NCBI GenBank assembly: GCA_037447655.1
Contig: JBBHKE010002277.1
Coordinates: forward strand, 93,571-157,570
DNA from: Zygnema cylindricum
Lineage: Eukaryota > Streptophyta > Zygnematophyceae > Zygnematales > Zygnemataceae
Length of the DNA stretch: 64,000 nt
Direction: 5' to 3'
Shown here: positions 1 to 10,881 of the stretch, in pieces
How the letters are laid out: each line of letters starts with the position of its first letter
Position numbering within the stretch: the first letter of the stretch is position 1
Translations under genes and position numbers: made by a program
The notes under the pieces: model-generated
Told to the model about the DNA's origin: nothing
The model's database searches: none
The model's input: the letters and a program-made list of their open reading frames with translations, nothing else

Positions 1-1076
1 TGAAGACTTGAAGAGGAGTTAGATCCATGGCTGCCTAGGCTGTCAAAAGTGGACAGGAAGGCAATTCTTAATAGAGATATCTAAAAGGTGTGACGGACCC
101 AGGATTTGATCCTGGTACCTACCGTCCGTCAAACTAGCCGTTCGCTTTAACCAACAAGTCTAAATATAGTGCTAGAGTACGATAGGTTTGACACAAATTT
201 ATATTTGTACACGTAGACTAGTTCGTCTAACGGGAATAGATACGTAATGCATAGATACAGTTTTGTATAGTACGGAGTACGATTTAATGTATTTTATGAA
301 ACAGATACCGCGCATTTGTTTCGAACACGAAACAAATATCGCACGTATATTTTCAACGGCTACAATTGTATCCGGCTTGATCAGACGGCCACGATAGGCG
401 CCGCGATCACGGATTATGTACTTTTGGCGTTTTTCAGTCACCGCCACGTCATGTGACACGTGGCGCGACAATGCTGGATTGCGGCGACTCCGGAGATTGC
501 GGTAACAAATCCGACTATGACACGTGTCGACATTTTGGCCATGTTGTATAATGGCCGTACAGAAAGTACACCGACACCTGTACTTTTCTGTACGACACAC
601 TAATTTCATTGGTGCCGTTTTTCAGTAGATAGAGTTTTAGAGAGGGAATAGGACTTAGAAAATTTTGGGTAAGTAGCTGCCTCTCCCAGAGAGCACCTTG
701 TATAAATGGCAAACTTTGGCCAGCCATAACTATTAATTTACTTGACCATTTTCAGTGATTCTTTTTGCTGCAGACTCAGGGGAGTCCACGCTACACAAGG
801 GTGTAGTCGGTCAGAGTTTTTTTCTGCCAGGATGGCTACATTTTGAAGGGAAAGTCAAAGTGGGTAAATGTGTCTAAATCTCATATTCAAACTTTTCATT
901 CTGTGGTGGAACTGAGCACACAGAAAGTGTTATTTCACAGGGGTGAATATATATTGGGGTTTTGACTGTCAAGGGGATAGTCATTTGGGTTTATATCAAC
1001 CTGGAGTCGACCCTATCTAGATTAGCTTCTTTTGGATCTGCTTACTCTAAGGGCCAATGGAGGTCTCAGAGTTTCA
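1..1076 (+). repeat. Copia LTR, 5'-truncated by window edge
   Basis: This long terminal repeat of the dominant copia lineage enters the window roughly 140 bp after its expected start. It has a tRNA-like hairpin (95-175, antisense), CACGTG boxes near 458 and 521, clustered GTAC palindromes near 555-600, an inverted CCAAT box near 608, a TATA box (701-710), and the conserved LTR end at 1071-1076. Copies of the same LTR with intact flanks elsewhere in the window start with TG and end with CA, which fixes the end used here. It is directly followed by the initiator-tRNA-like primer-binding site (1077-1092). Confidence 0.85.
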
Positions 1077-1212
1077 AGTTATGGGCCCACCATCTAGGGT
1101 GCCTATGTTTGATGGAACAGGCTTCACTTATTGGGAGTTTACAATGGCGAGTTTGCTTTTCGAGAAGCACTTATAGGGAATTGTTTCGGGACAAGTGAGA
1201 TGTCCGCCACCG
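1077..1212 (+). pseudogene. Copia gag, N-terminal fragment
   Basis: This short piece of copia Gag begins at the primer-binding site and reads on from a start codon in the last bases of the preceding LTR. The translated motifs QVMGPPSRVP and FDGTGFTYWEF match the other Gag copies in the window. A TAG interrupts it after the KHL motif, near 1173. The reading stops at about 1212, where the sequence jumps back into the middle of an LTR, so only about 45 codons remain. It cannot make a functional capsid protein. Confidence 0.8.
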
Positions 1213-1975
1213 CATTTGTTTCGAACGCGAAACAAATATCGCACGTATATTTTCAACGGCTACAATTGTATCCGGCTTGATCGAACGGCCACGATAGGCG
1301 CCGCGATCACGGATTATGTACTTTTAGCGTTTTTCAGTCACCGCCACGTCATGTGACACGTGGCGCGACAATGCTGGATTGCGGCGACTCCAGAGATTGC
1401 GGTAAGAAAATTGGCTATGACACGTGTCGACATTTTGGCCATGTTGTACAATGGTCGTACAGAAAGTACACCGACACCTGTACTTTTCTGTACGACACAC
1501 TAATTTGATTGGTGCCGTACTTCAGTAGATAGAGTTTTAGAGAGGGAATAGGACTTAGAAAATTTTGGGTAAGTAGCTGCCTCTCCCAGAGAGCACCTTG
1601 TATAAATGGCAAACTTTGGCCAGCCATAACTATTAATTTACTTGACCATTTTCAGTGATTCTTTTTGCTGCGGACTCAAGGGAGTCTATGCTACACAAGG
1701 GTGTAGTTGGTCAGAGTTTTTGTCTGCCAGGGTGGCTGCATTTTTAAGGGAAAGTCAAAGTGGGTGAATGTGTACAAATCTCATATTCAAACTTTGCATT
1801 CTGTGGTGGAACTGAGCAGACACAAAGTGTTATTTCACAGGGGTGAATATATATTGGGGTTCTGACTGTCAAGGGGTCAGTCATTTGGGTTTATATAAAC
1901 TTGGAGTCGGCACTATCTAGATTAGCTTCTTTTGGATTTGCTTATTCTGAGGGCCAATGGAGGTCTCAGAGTTTT
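1213..1975 (+). repeat. Second copia LTR copy, both ends rearranged
   Basis: This is nearly identical to 311-1076, differing mainly by point changes, but it begins in mid-LTR (at the catttgtttcga motif) straight after a gag fragment. It ends within a few bases of the LTR end and then jumps directly into pol at 1976. The layout is LTR, gag stub, partial LTR, pol. It suggests unequal recombination or template switching between two copies rather than a simple insertion. TATA-like sequence lies near 1600-1610. Confidence 0.8.
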
Positions 1976-4207
1976 ATATTAGATGATAAGGGTTTTGATA
2001 CTAGCAGTAGGAAAGGAGTCTTTACTGCTAGTTTTGAGGAGGAAATATATTTTATTGCTGAAAAAGGTAGCCAAGGGATGTTTTGGCTGATTTTAAGCAA
2101 TGAAAAAAAGAAACTTTATTATACTGGAGTTTATGATATAATGTTGTGGTATAAGAGGCTAGGGCATGTGAATCTAGATAAGTTAAGAGAAATGAAAAAG
2201 ATGGGAGTAGTGGAAGGGATTCAGTTCGGTGAGAGTGAGAATCTATGTGATTGTAGTGGATGTGCTCAAGGTATAGCACACAGATGTCCCCTTCCCAAAA
2301 CGAACCACCTATCATAGAGAAAAGATTCTAGATTTAGTACACACAGATATTTGGGGACCGACCAAAGTGCCTTCACCCGCGGGGAAGAGATTTTTGACGA
2401 CTATCATTGATGATTGGTCTCGGTATTCCAGGGTGTATTCTTTGAAAAATAAGTCAGAGGCTCATGAATGATTAAGACAATATAAAGCATGGAGTGAAAA
2501 ACTCCATGAAACCCCAATCAAGAGAGAAAGGAGTGACAATGGTGGAGAGTATACCTCTAACCAGTTTGAGGATTTTTTGAGGGAAGATGAAGTCCAACAC
2601 CAAAAGACGGTTCCAAAAAACCAGAAATAGAATAGGGTAGCTGAAAGATTGAATAGAACACTGAGTGATAGTGCTTAAAGTATGTTGTCGAATAAGAAGA
2701 TAGGAAAAAGGTTTTGGGGAGAAGCAATGAACTGTGCTAATTACCTCAAAAATAGATTTCTTACTTCAGCGATTGAAGGCCAAACACCTTATGTGAGATG
2801 GACCAGCCCGAAACTTGACATATCTCACTTAAAGGTTTTTGGCAGTCAAGTGTTTAGTTTAGATACAAATCCGTCTAATTGGAAGCTAGATCCTAAAGGA
2901 AAATCGGGGTACTTATTAGGATATGATGAGGATGTAAAAGGATACATAGTTTATGATCTAAAAAGGGAAGATATAATCTTAATAAAGCATCTACTAGTTA
3001 TGGATTAAGGAAAGTTTGTGGATCCCTTGAAGTATACAAAGTCAGTAAAAACCAAATGTGAGTCAAAAATTTCCGATGACTTTGAGCTTTCTAACTATCT
3101 TGGTTTCAGAGAAGATGACATTATCACAGGTACAAATTAGACCCAGAAGGACTCGGCCTTGGAAATTCTAGTGACAACTATACCTGAAGCGGAAGACGTG
3201 GTGGAAATTGAACTGAATTCAGGGACAAGGGAGAAGCCCAGATTGTTCGAAAGAACCCACGGAAACCATCTATTTTGGCCACAAATTTTGAGGGAGGAAG
3301 GAGAAGGAGGAAAAGGTTGCAATTAAAACAAGATAATAACAAGGTAACAAAACTATTTCATCTGGATTAACCTCAAACTTATGGAGAGGCGATGAATTGT
3401 CCAGAAAAGAACTAGTGGAAGAAAGCCAAAAATGAGGAGATTGCCTCAATTATAGCAGCCGATACTTTGGAGCTGGTGGATTGTCCACCTAACCAAAAAC
3501 CAAAAGGTTGTAAGTGGGTGTTCAAATAAAAATCGAACCCAGATAACACCATTCAGCGCTACAAGGCCCGGTGAGTGGCTAAAGGATTCACACAGAAAGA
3601 GGGAATCAACTATGAGGAAACCTTTACCCCGGTTGTCAAATTTCCCTCCGTCCGCATACTTCTCACTTTGGCAACAGCGGAAGACATGGAGGTGCACTAG
3701 ATGGACATCAAGATAACCTTTTTGCATGGAGAATTGGAAGAGGAGATCTTCATGCGACAACCCAAAAGATTTGTGGAGCAAGGAGAGGAGAGTAAGGTAT
3801 GCCGGCTGATTAAATCTCTTTACGGTTTGAAACAGGCGCCTCGACAATGGAATAAGAAGCTTGATGAGTTTCTTACAGGTCTAGGATATATCTAGATCAG
3901 GTTAGATCACTTAATCTATGTGTTTGAAGATGAGGAAGGTATTATTTTTATTGCAATTTATGTCGATGATTTGCTTGTTCTAAGTAAATCAATGGACAAA
4001 ATTAATAAACTGAAAATGGATCTTAAGGGGAGATTTGAGATGAAGGATATGGGGGAGGCAAGATATATATTTTCGAAATTCAAGTAGAAAGAGACCGAGA
4101 AAGAAATATTTTAAAACTAACTCAAAAGGATGTAATAGGGAACATTTTGGAAAAGTGTCAGATGGATAATGCTAATAGTGGTTGAACTCCAATAGAGTTG
4201 AAAAAGG
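1976..4207 (+). pseudogene. Copia element E pol, first part (GAG-pre-integrase, integrase, RT)
   Basis: This is Ty1/copia polyprotein remnant. Order seen: GAG-pre-integrase zinc region (1976-2330; KRLGHVNLDKLREM, CSGCAQG, with the first His read as Tyr), integrase core and C-terminus (2331-3010; GGEYTSNQFEDF, VAERLNRT, KVFGSQVF, GYLLGYDEDVKGY), linker (3010-3430), then reverse transcriptase (3430-4207; WVFK, FLHGELEEEIF, SLYGLKQAPRQWN, YVDDLLVLSKS). Many in-frame stops and frameshifts break it. The RT stops at 4207, where element D is inserted, and resumes at 8397. No intact frame longer than about 140 codons survives. Confidence 0.9.
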
Positions 4208-5397
4208 TGATATTCTATGGGCTCCATTGCCACACAGAATTCGCAAGTCCAAAGAAGCTAATCTAGATAGTGCCGACTCCAAGTATATATAAACCCAAAT
4301 GATTGATCCCTTGACAATTTGAACCCCATTATAGCTTCACCCTTGTGAAATAAGACCTTCTGTGTGAGCAGTTCCACCACAAAATGCAAAGTTACAATAT
4401 AAGTTTTGGAGAACATTCCCCACTTTGACTTTCCTTTAGAAATACAGCCACCCTGGCATGCAAACACTCTGACTAACTACACCTTTGTATAGCCTGGACT
4501 CCCCTGAGTCCGTAGCAAAAAGAATCACTGAATTTGGTTAAACTGAATTGATTTTTATTGCTGGCCAAAGTTTGCGTTTTATACAAGATGCTCTCTGGGA
4601 GAGGCGGCTACCTTCCCAAAATATTCTAAGTCCTAAACCCCTCTCTAAACCCCTTAGTACTGAGGTACTGACCAATCACAAGATTGTACTGTACAATATA
4701 GTACACTTGCCAGGGTACTTTCTGTACGGACAGTGTACGACGTCGCCATAATGCGACATTTGTCATATCCCAATTTTTTGTCTTCCATTTTGGAGATTCT
4801 TTAAACCCGCACAATGTTGCCACGTGTCATCCGGAGTGGCAGAGTCTGCAAAGTGCCAAATTGTCCATTGCACGAAGCCTGTGTTAACCAGAGCCGTCCG
4901 ATTTATATTGGTATTGAATACGGACCATCGAAACAAATGTCCGTACTATTTGTTTCTTCCGGTAGTAATAGTACAACTACTTTTATGTCGTATAAACCGT
5001 AATCTATTTAATAGTACAACTGTTTTTATGCCTTATAAACCGTAATCTAGTTAAATGGAAAAACCTACGTGTACATGTTTAAATACGTATCAAACCCAAT
5101 ATACCTCAGCACTAGTCTTAGACTAAATGGACAAAGCTACCAGCTACGGGTGACTTGACGGACGACAGGTACGAGGATCAATTCCTTGGTCCGTTAAGTG
5201 CCTTTTGGTAAATCTACCTAATTCTCCCCTGTCTTCTCTAGTGAGCTTAGGCACCCATGGCTCTAGCTCCTTATCTAGCCTTCAGTGACTACGACAAGTG
5301 TGGGGGCTTGGAGAGGGGAGTTAGAGGCAAACTGCCTCTGCTCTTTTCTATCCTAATACAGACCTAGAAAATACTCAAATATCAACACTCCCCTTAT
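4208..5397 (-). repeat. Element D 3' LTR
   Basis: On the minus strand the LTR starts TGTTGATATTTGAG and ends near ATATCA. It carries a tRNA-like hairpin region at about 5115-5215, which reads on the plus strand. CACGTG lies near 4821-4826 and GTAC palindromes near 4690-4740. The polypurine tract (complement of 5398-5413) adjoins its start. Confidence 0.85.
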
Positions 5398-7289
5398 TTT
5401 CTAGTCTATTTTCCTTTCAACTCCCACGAACAAATAAAGAAACACCCCCTCCTTTTTTTTTTCTTTTTCCTTTTGCTTTCATTAACCTAAGAAAAATACT
5501 CTTACTTTTACAACAGTGCATTAGATGAACCAAAATAATAATTGCATCACACATTTTATTTAGCATCACACTTTTCATAAATCCAAGCCAAGATTTAATC
5601 CACATCTTTTTTCCATCCACACTAAATCCAATTTCCCTCTTGCAATTAAAACAGCGAGCCCCATCTCCAATTTGCAACACACACCCAAATGCTAACCTTT
5701 TTACAAGCACACCTTCATAAATGCCATCACTCCCTTTAGTGATCTCAAACCCATTACCCCCAAAAATTGAACTTTCCTCACTCTCTCCTATCGATTTCTT
5801 TCCACAATCACTTTCTATTTTTATCCTCAAAAAATATTTCTCCTCCCCTAAACCTTTCATTAAATATTCCTCTTCTCCCCTATCTTTTTAAACCCCCTCT
5901 AAATTTACTTCTCCCCTTTCCTTGGAATCCGTTGTAGTCTCCCCTTCCGACCAGTTTTTTGTTTTCAAAAAATCAATAAAAATATCCTCAATATTTTGAT
6001 TTTTCCTTTTTTCACTCATGGACCCTAGATTTGAATTTCTCATCTCTAAGTCATACTCTACACTCGTTAACATCTTCAAGAACCTCCTCTCTCTTTACTT
6101 CCTTTATTCCTCCAAAAGCACATTGTTGCTTTCGTGGAATTTCTGTGTGCTTTTCTCTCTTCTCCATTCTACCGATGTGAAGAAGCTCCAATATTTCTTC
6201 ATCCTCTTTCTCCTCTTCCACTTCTTTCTCCTCATTCACATACCAACTTCTAAGTTCTTCCAAATAAGGACACTCCTCGATATAGTGACCTCGTTTCCTA
6301 CAAGCGAAGGAAATCATTTTTTTCAAAGCTCCCCTTTCTTTTCCTCTCCCTCTCTTTCCACCGAAGTTCCGATAAGGTTTACCTTTGTCGTTCTTCCTCT
6401 CATCACGCTTCCGCTCGTCACTGCCATTCCTCACATCACGCTTCCGCTAAGCACTACCAGCTGTAAATGCAGTCACCTTGTCACTTCTTCGACGAAGCTC
6501 CAAAGTGCTTTCCCTCACAAGAATTATCCCCATGGTAATGCTCCAAGTCCATGAGGAGCCATCCATTCCCTCTTTAAGGTAAATGATGTCTTTGTACTTA
6601 TCAGGAAGCTTCATGATTAGTGTATTAATCTTTCTCTCCTCAGATTCTACATATCCTGCACTAGCAAGCTCAACATATAACGCATGAATATCATTGCAAA
6701 ACTCTATCATGCTACCGCTTATATAAACATAGGCCTCTATTTCTTGAATTACTAATTGGTGCTTCTGTATAGTTTTACTCTTATATATCTGAATTAGTGT
6801 TTTCTAGATTTCCGAATACTTGGCTGGATTTAAAAGAGTAATAGCTAAGGACTTAGACGCATATCTAAGTATGAGATGTTTTGCTATAGTGTTTTTATAT
6901 TCCTAAATTTTTCTATCATTTTGTTTAGTTTTTGGTTCAGTTATAATCTCCACAAGTGGAACCGTAGTCCAAAGCCTAGCTCCCCTCACCATCGGTGTTC
7001 CTTTTTCATTCTCCCATTTTCCCCCTTTTATGGTAATGATATTCCTTTCACCTTCCGTTGCATCTTTTCTCTGGTTGGTTTTCTCGAAAGCCCCAGATGA
7101 TTCTCCATAGTGAGTTCCTACAAAGCCCTGTGGCATACACCTCACTTGACCCGAAATAATTCCCCATAAGTGCTTTATGAAAAGGAACCCCTCCATTATG
7201 AACTCCCAGTAAGTGAAGTCAATTCCATCAAATATAGGCACCATAGATGGTGGGCCCATAACCTGAAATTTTATGGGCTCCATTACCAC
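5398..7289 (-). pseudogene. Element D Gag with miniature pol remnants
   Basis: Read from 7289 down, the frame starts at an ATG inside the 5' LTR (MEPIKF) and crosses the primer-binding site (QVMGPPS). It continues with the Gag UBN2-like region (to about 6450) and a degenerate CCHC knuckle (CRKRGHYIEEC near 6310). A Glu-rich stretch and the KQQCAFGGIKE motif follow. Next come short blocks resembling integrase C-terminus (CRVYDLEMR), RT (MKGLGEEKYFLRIKIE) and RNase H (GCVLQIGDGARC). The RT core, YVDD motif and integrase catalytic residues are absent. Several frameshifts and stops separate 5417-5860, 5888-6079, 6051-6434, 6447-6710 and 6903-7289. Confidence 0.8.
7248..7263 (-). other. Primer-binding site of element D (initiator tRNA-Met anticodon type)
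   Basis: The minus-strand sequence GGTTATGGGCCCACCA lies immediately after the 5' LTR. It is complementary to the anticodon-arm region of plant initiator tRNA-Met as I recall that sequence, not to a tRNA 3' end. The same block encodes Gag residues V-M-G-P-P. Confidence 0.7.
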
Positions 7290-8396
7290 ACAGAATTTGC
7301 AGGTCCAAATAAGCTAATCTAGATAGTGCCGATTCCCAGTATATATAAACCCAAATGATTGACCCGTTGACAATTAGAATCCCATTATAGCTTCACCCTT
7401 GTGAAATAAGACCTTATGTGTGCTTAGTTCCACCATAGAATGCAAAGTTAGAATATGAGTTTTGGATAACATTCCCCACTTTTACTTTCCCTTATAAATG
7501 CAGCCATCCCGGCAGGCAAAAACTCTGACCGAATACACCCCTATATAGCTTGGGCTCTCTTGAGTTCAAAGCGAAAAGAATCACTGAATTTGGTCAACTG
7601 AATTGAATTTTATGGCTGGCCAAAGTTTGCCTTTTATACCAAATCTCTCTGAAGAGGCGGCTACCTACCCAAAATATTCTAAGTCCTAAACCCCTCTCTA
7701 AACCCCCTAGTACTGAGGTACTAACCAATCACAAGACGGTACTGTACAATAAATTACAAATGCAGGAGTACTTTCTGTACGGACAGTGTATAACGTCGCC
7801 ATAATGGGACATTTGTCACATCCTGATTTTTTGTCTTTCGTTCTGGAGATTCTGTAAACCCGTACGATATTGCCACGTGTCATCCGGAGTGGCGAAGTCC
7901 GCAAACCGCCAAATTGTCTTTTCCGCAAAGCCGGCGCTAACCACGACCGTCCGATTTATATCGGTATTTAATACGGATCGTCGGAAAAATGTGTGTACTA
8001 TTTGTTTCATCCGATACTAATAGTACAATTGTTTCTATGTCTTTTAAACCGTAATATTGTTAAATGGAAAAATCTACGTGTGCAACTTAAATACGTATCA
8101 AACCCAATATACCTCAACATTATTCCTAGACTAAATGGACAAAGCTACCGGCTACAGGTGACGTGACGGACTGCAGGTACGAGGATCAATTTCTAGGTCC
8201 GTCAAGTGCCTTTTGGTAAATCTACCTAATTCACCCCCTGTCTTCTCTAGTGAGCTTAGGCAACCATGGCTCTAGCTATTTATCCAGCCTTGAGTGACTA
8301 CGATAAGTGTGGGGGCTTGGAGAGGGGAGTTAGAGGCAGACTACCTCTGCTCTTTTCTATCCTAATACATACCTAGAAAATACTCAAATATCAACA
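7264..8396 (-). repeat. Element D 5' LTR
   Basis: This pairs with the LTR at 4208-5397 and has the same module order: tRNA-like region at about 8115-8215 (plus-strand reading), CACGTG near 7874-7879, GTAC palindromes near 7740-7795. The Gag start codon ATG (plus-strand complement near 7278-7280) lies inside the LTR. The two LTRs differ by scattered substitutions and about 57 bp in length, so the insertion is not recent. Confidence 0.85.
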
Positions 8397-9146
8397 TAAG
8401 GGAAGTAAGGGGAGTGTGGAAGAAAGAGTCATTATCTTAGATGAGGAATTTGGTCTGGAAGAACAAAGTTCATGCAGACTATTCCTTATAAGTAACTAGT
8501 GGGAAGCCTAATCAATTTTATGAAATATACCGGATCCGATTTGGCTGCAGCTGTAGGGGTGCTAAGTAGAAGTCTAAATTCTCCCTCTAAGAGAGATTAG
8601 GAGGCACCTAAGAGAGTTTTTAGATATTTGATAGGAACTATGGATCTATAGTTGCATTTGGGTTGAGGGAATACAGATATCACTACTTGGAGTGTTGCCA
8701 GTTATGGTGATGCTCCGATGAGGAGATGTACTTTTGGATATGTATTGTATGTGGGTGATGAAGCTTGTTGCTGGAGTGGCAAAAAGCAAAAGGTTATTCC
8801 AGAGTCCACCATGGAGGGTGAGTATATGGCCTCTTGCTCTGCGGTAAAAGAATAGATGTGGGTCAAGTCTTTGATTAGTGAGCTTGGTCACCTTAAGAGT
8901 GGTGTGTAATTTTTTTTTGTGATAATCAAGCACCAATCTTCATTGCTGCCAATCCTAAACATCATTTTAAAGCCAAACACGTGGTTATAAGACTTAAATT
9001 TGTTAGAGAGAAGGTAGAAAACAAAATTATCAGTTTAGAGTATAGACAAGATAACGAGATGGTAGCAGACATGATGACCAAACTTGTGCCTTCCCCTAAG
9101 CTAATTTTCTGCAAGGAGAAGTGTGGACTGAAATTAAAGAGTGACT
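8397..9146 (+). pseudogene. Copia element E pol, second part (RT C-terminus, RNase H)
   Basis: This continues the E reverse transcriptase after the element D insertion, then gives RNase H. Recognisable RNase H blocks are DITTWSVASYGDAPMRRC (the catalytic Asp of TWSD reads as Val), FGYVLYVGDEACCWSGKKQ, STMEGEYMASCSAVKE and MWVKSLISELGHLKSGV, followed by frame-shifted equivalents of the DNQAAIAIAANPKHHFKAKH region. Stop codons and frameshifts are frequent. It ends with a TAG at about 9146, just before the polypurine tract. Confidence 0.88.
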
Positions 9147-9161
9147 AGATAATAACGGGAG
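9147..9161 (+). other. Polypurine tract of element E
   Basis: The purine-rich run ending in ACGGGAG lies directly before the TGTAGAAATT start of the 3' LTR, where plus-strand DNA priming occurs. It is slightly diverged from the AAATAAGGGGAG of the other copies. Confidence 0.7.
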
Positions 9162-10224
9162 TGTAGAAATTAATGGTTCATTTAGTATTTTCTAGGTCTT
9201 AAATGAAATGCAGAAAAGAGGCCGAGGCAGTCTGCCTCTAACTCCTATCTTCAACTCCCACACTTGTCGCAATCATTGAAGGTTGAAAAGGGAGCTAGAA
9301 CGATGGCTGCCTGTGCTGTCTAGAGAGAGACAAGCACTTGTTGTTGAAAAGAGGTAATTAATAGGTCACTTCTCTATTTTATTTATACTTTAAAGAGAGA
9401 GAGAGTGAGGATCAAAGGCACGCCATGGCTGCCGCCATATTTAGAAAGTGGCAGGTTTTGAAGTAGATGATATTTTCCAAAAATATTACCTAAATCCGGA
9501 TTTGAACCTGCGACCTCTAGATTCAATAGCAGGGGTCCTTAAATTAAGGCACAACGAAACGATACACTTGATGTATATCAAAGATATATAAACATTAACA
9601 AAATAGCTAATTAACACCAAATTAACGAAGAGGAACAATTCATGCACGTACACGAATCTGAATCGTGTAAAATATGTTTTGATCCGACGGCTGGCATTGT
9701 AGCCGCCACCCAAAGTGAGCTTTTGGCGTCATTTGGAGAGCGTCACGCGTTGCCACGAGGCGCCGCAGTATTTGATACCGGAGAAGATGGGAGGAGGAAT
9801 CATGGCTCCCAATTTGGGAGGTGTTAACTTGTAAACTATGTCGTACGATAGACGTACTATAAGTACATCGCCCATTGTACATTCTTGTACTATATAGTGT
9901 TCATATTGGACTAGGGTTTAGTAGTAGGTAGTCATAAGTAGGCATACCAAGACTAAGTGATATTGAGGTACCTCTCTCTAAGAGAGCATGTAAATATTTA
10001 AGTCATTTTTCATCAGCCATAACTTACAGCTAAAGGGAGCAAACTCAGAGATTCTTTGTGCTATAGACTCAGGGGAGTTTTGCCTTCACCGGGGTGAAGA
10101 TGGTCAGAGTTTTTATCTGTCGAGGTGACAGCTACTCTTGCTGAAACACAAAGGGATCAGGGTTATCATAGAGGCTTCGTGTAAGCTGCCTACTTTGAGG
10201 ACCAATGGAGGTCTCAAAGTTGCA
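9162..10224 (+). repeat. Element E 3' LTR
   Basis: The LTR starts TGTAGAAATTAATGG and ends GTCTCAAAGTTGCA, length 1063 bp. Its tRNA-like segment (about 9488-9555, antisense) differs from that of most other LTRs here: its complement contains AGGTTCAAATCC, a perfect Pol III B-box-like sequence. GTAC palindromes lie at 9840-9890. The 3' third (9925-10140) is mirrored by an inverted copy immediately downstream. Confidence 0.85.
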
Positions 10225-10881
10225 ATTGTCACCCTGACAGAAAAAAACTCTTACCACCTTCACTTTTGTGAAGGCAAGACTTCATTTAGTTGATAACAAA
10301 AAAAATCTGTGAATTTGCTCCCTTGAGCAATAACTTATGGCTGGTCAAAGATGACCTTTATAGTTAGAAGCTCTCTTAGAGAGAGGTACCTATATATCAC
10401 TAAGTCTTGGTCTGCCTACTCACGACTGTACTCTAGCACTAAGGGGTTTAGAGAGGGGTTTAGGAATTAGAGTTTCTTGTAGATAGCAGCTTCTCTCTGT
10501 GAGAGCTTTTATAAAAAGTAGGATCTTTGCCCCTATAAAATTAATTGCCTGTTTGGGCATTTTTAGTGATCTCTTTTGCTGTTGACTTAGGGGAGTCCAG
10601 ACTGCACAAAGGTACAGTCAGATTGGTTGTTTGCCTACTTGAATAATAATGATCTTAGCTGAAGAAAGGTTAACCAAAAACTATATACCGGAAACTCTAA
10701 GTCCTAAACCCCTCTATAAACCCGTTAATGTTAGAGTACGGAACCAATCAAAAGACTCTATAGTATATTAAGGTACTTTGGCTGATGTACTTTTTGTACG
10801 ACCAGTGTACGACATGGCCATGGTGTGGACGCCTGTCTTCTTTGAACTCTTCCTTATGCTTTTGGGATTCCCGCTTCCCAA
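10225..10881. repeat. Mosaic of inverted and direct LTR fragments
   Basis: No gene is present. 10225-10439 is a minus-strand LTR fragment that forms an inverted repeat with 9925-10140. About 10440-10680 is a plus-strand piece of another LTR subtype (TATA-like tttataaaaag near 10510), related to the LTR at 22549-23546. About 10685-10880 is a minus-strand LTR piece with GTAC palindromes. It ends where the TRIM-like element begins at 10882. Confidence 0.7.

Larger units (their letters stand above)
4208..8396 (-). mobile_element. Non-autonomous gag-bearing LTR retrotransposon D
   Basis: This complete element is inserted in the RT of copia E. The 3' LTR is 4208-5397, the internal part 5398-7263 and the 5' LTR 7264-8396. 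The flanking 5-mers AAAGG (4203-4207) and TAAGG (8397-8401) are a near-match target duplication. The polypurine tract next to the 3' LTR and the primer-binding site at 7248-7263 are both present. The internal region is only about 1.9 kb and encodes Gag plus short pol-derived remnants, with no integrase or RT core. H, J and K in this window share the layout, so it is a propagated family rather than one deletion. Confidence 0.88.

Noticed and set aside
5417-6554. Plus-strand Ser/Phe/Leu-rich open frames (for example 6018-6554)
   Set aside because: They are shadows of the minus-strand element D Gag coding sequence, which is Lys/Glu-rich.
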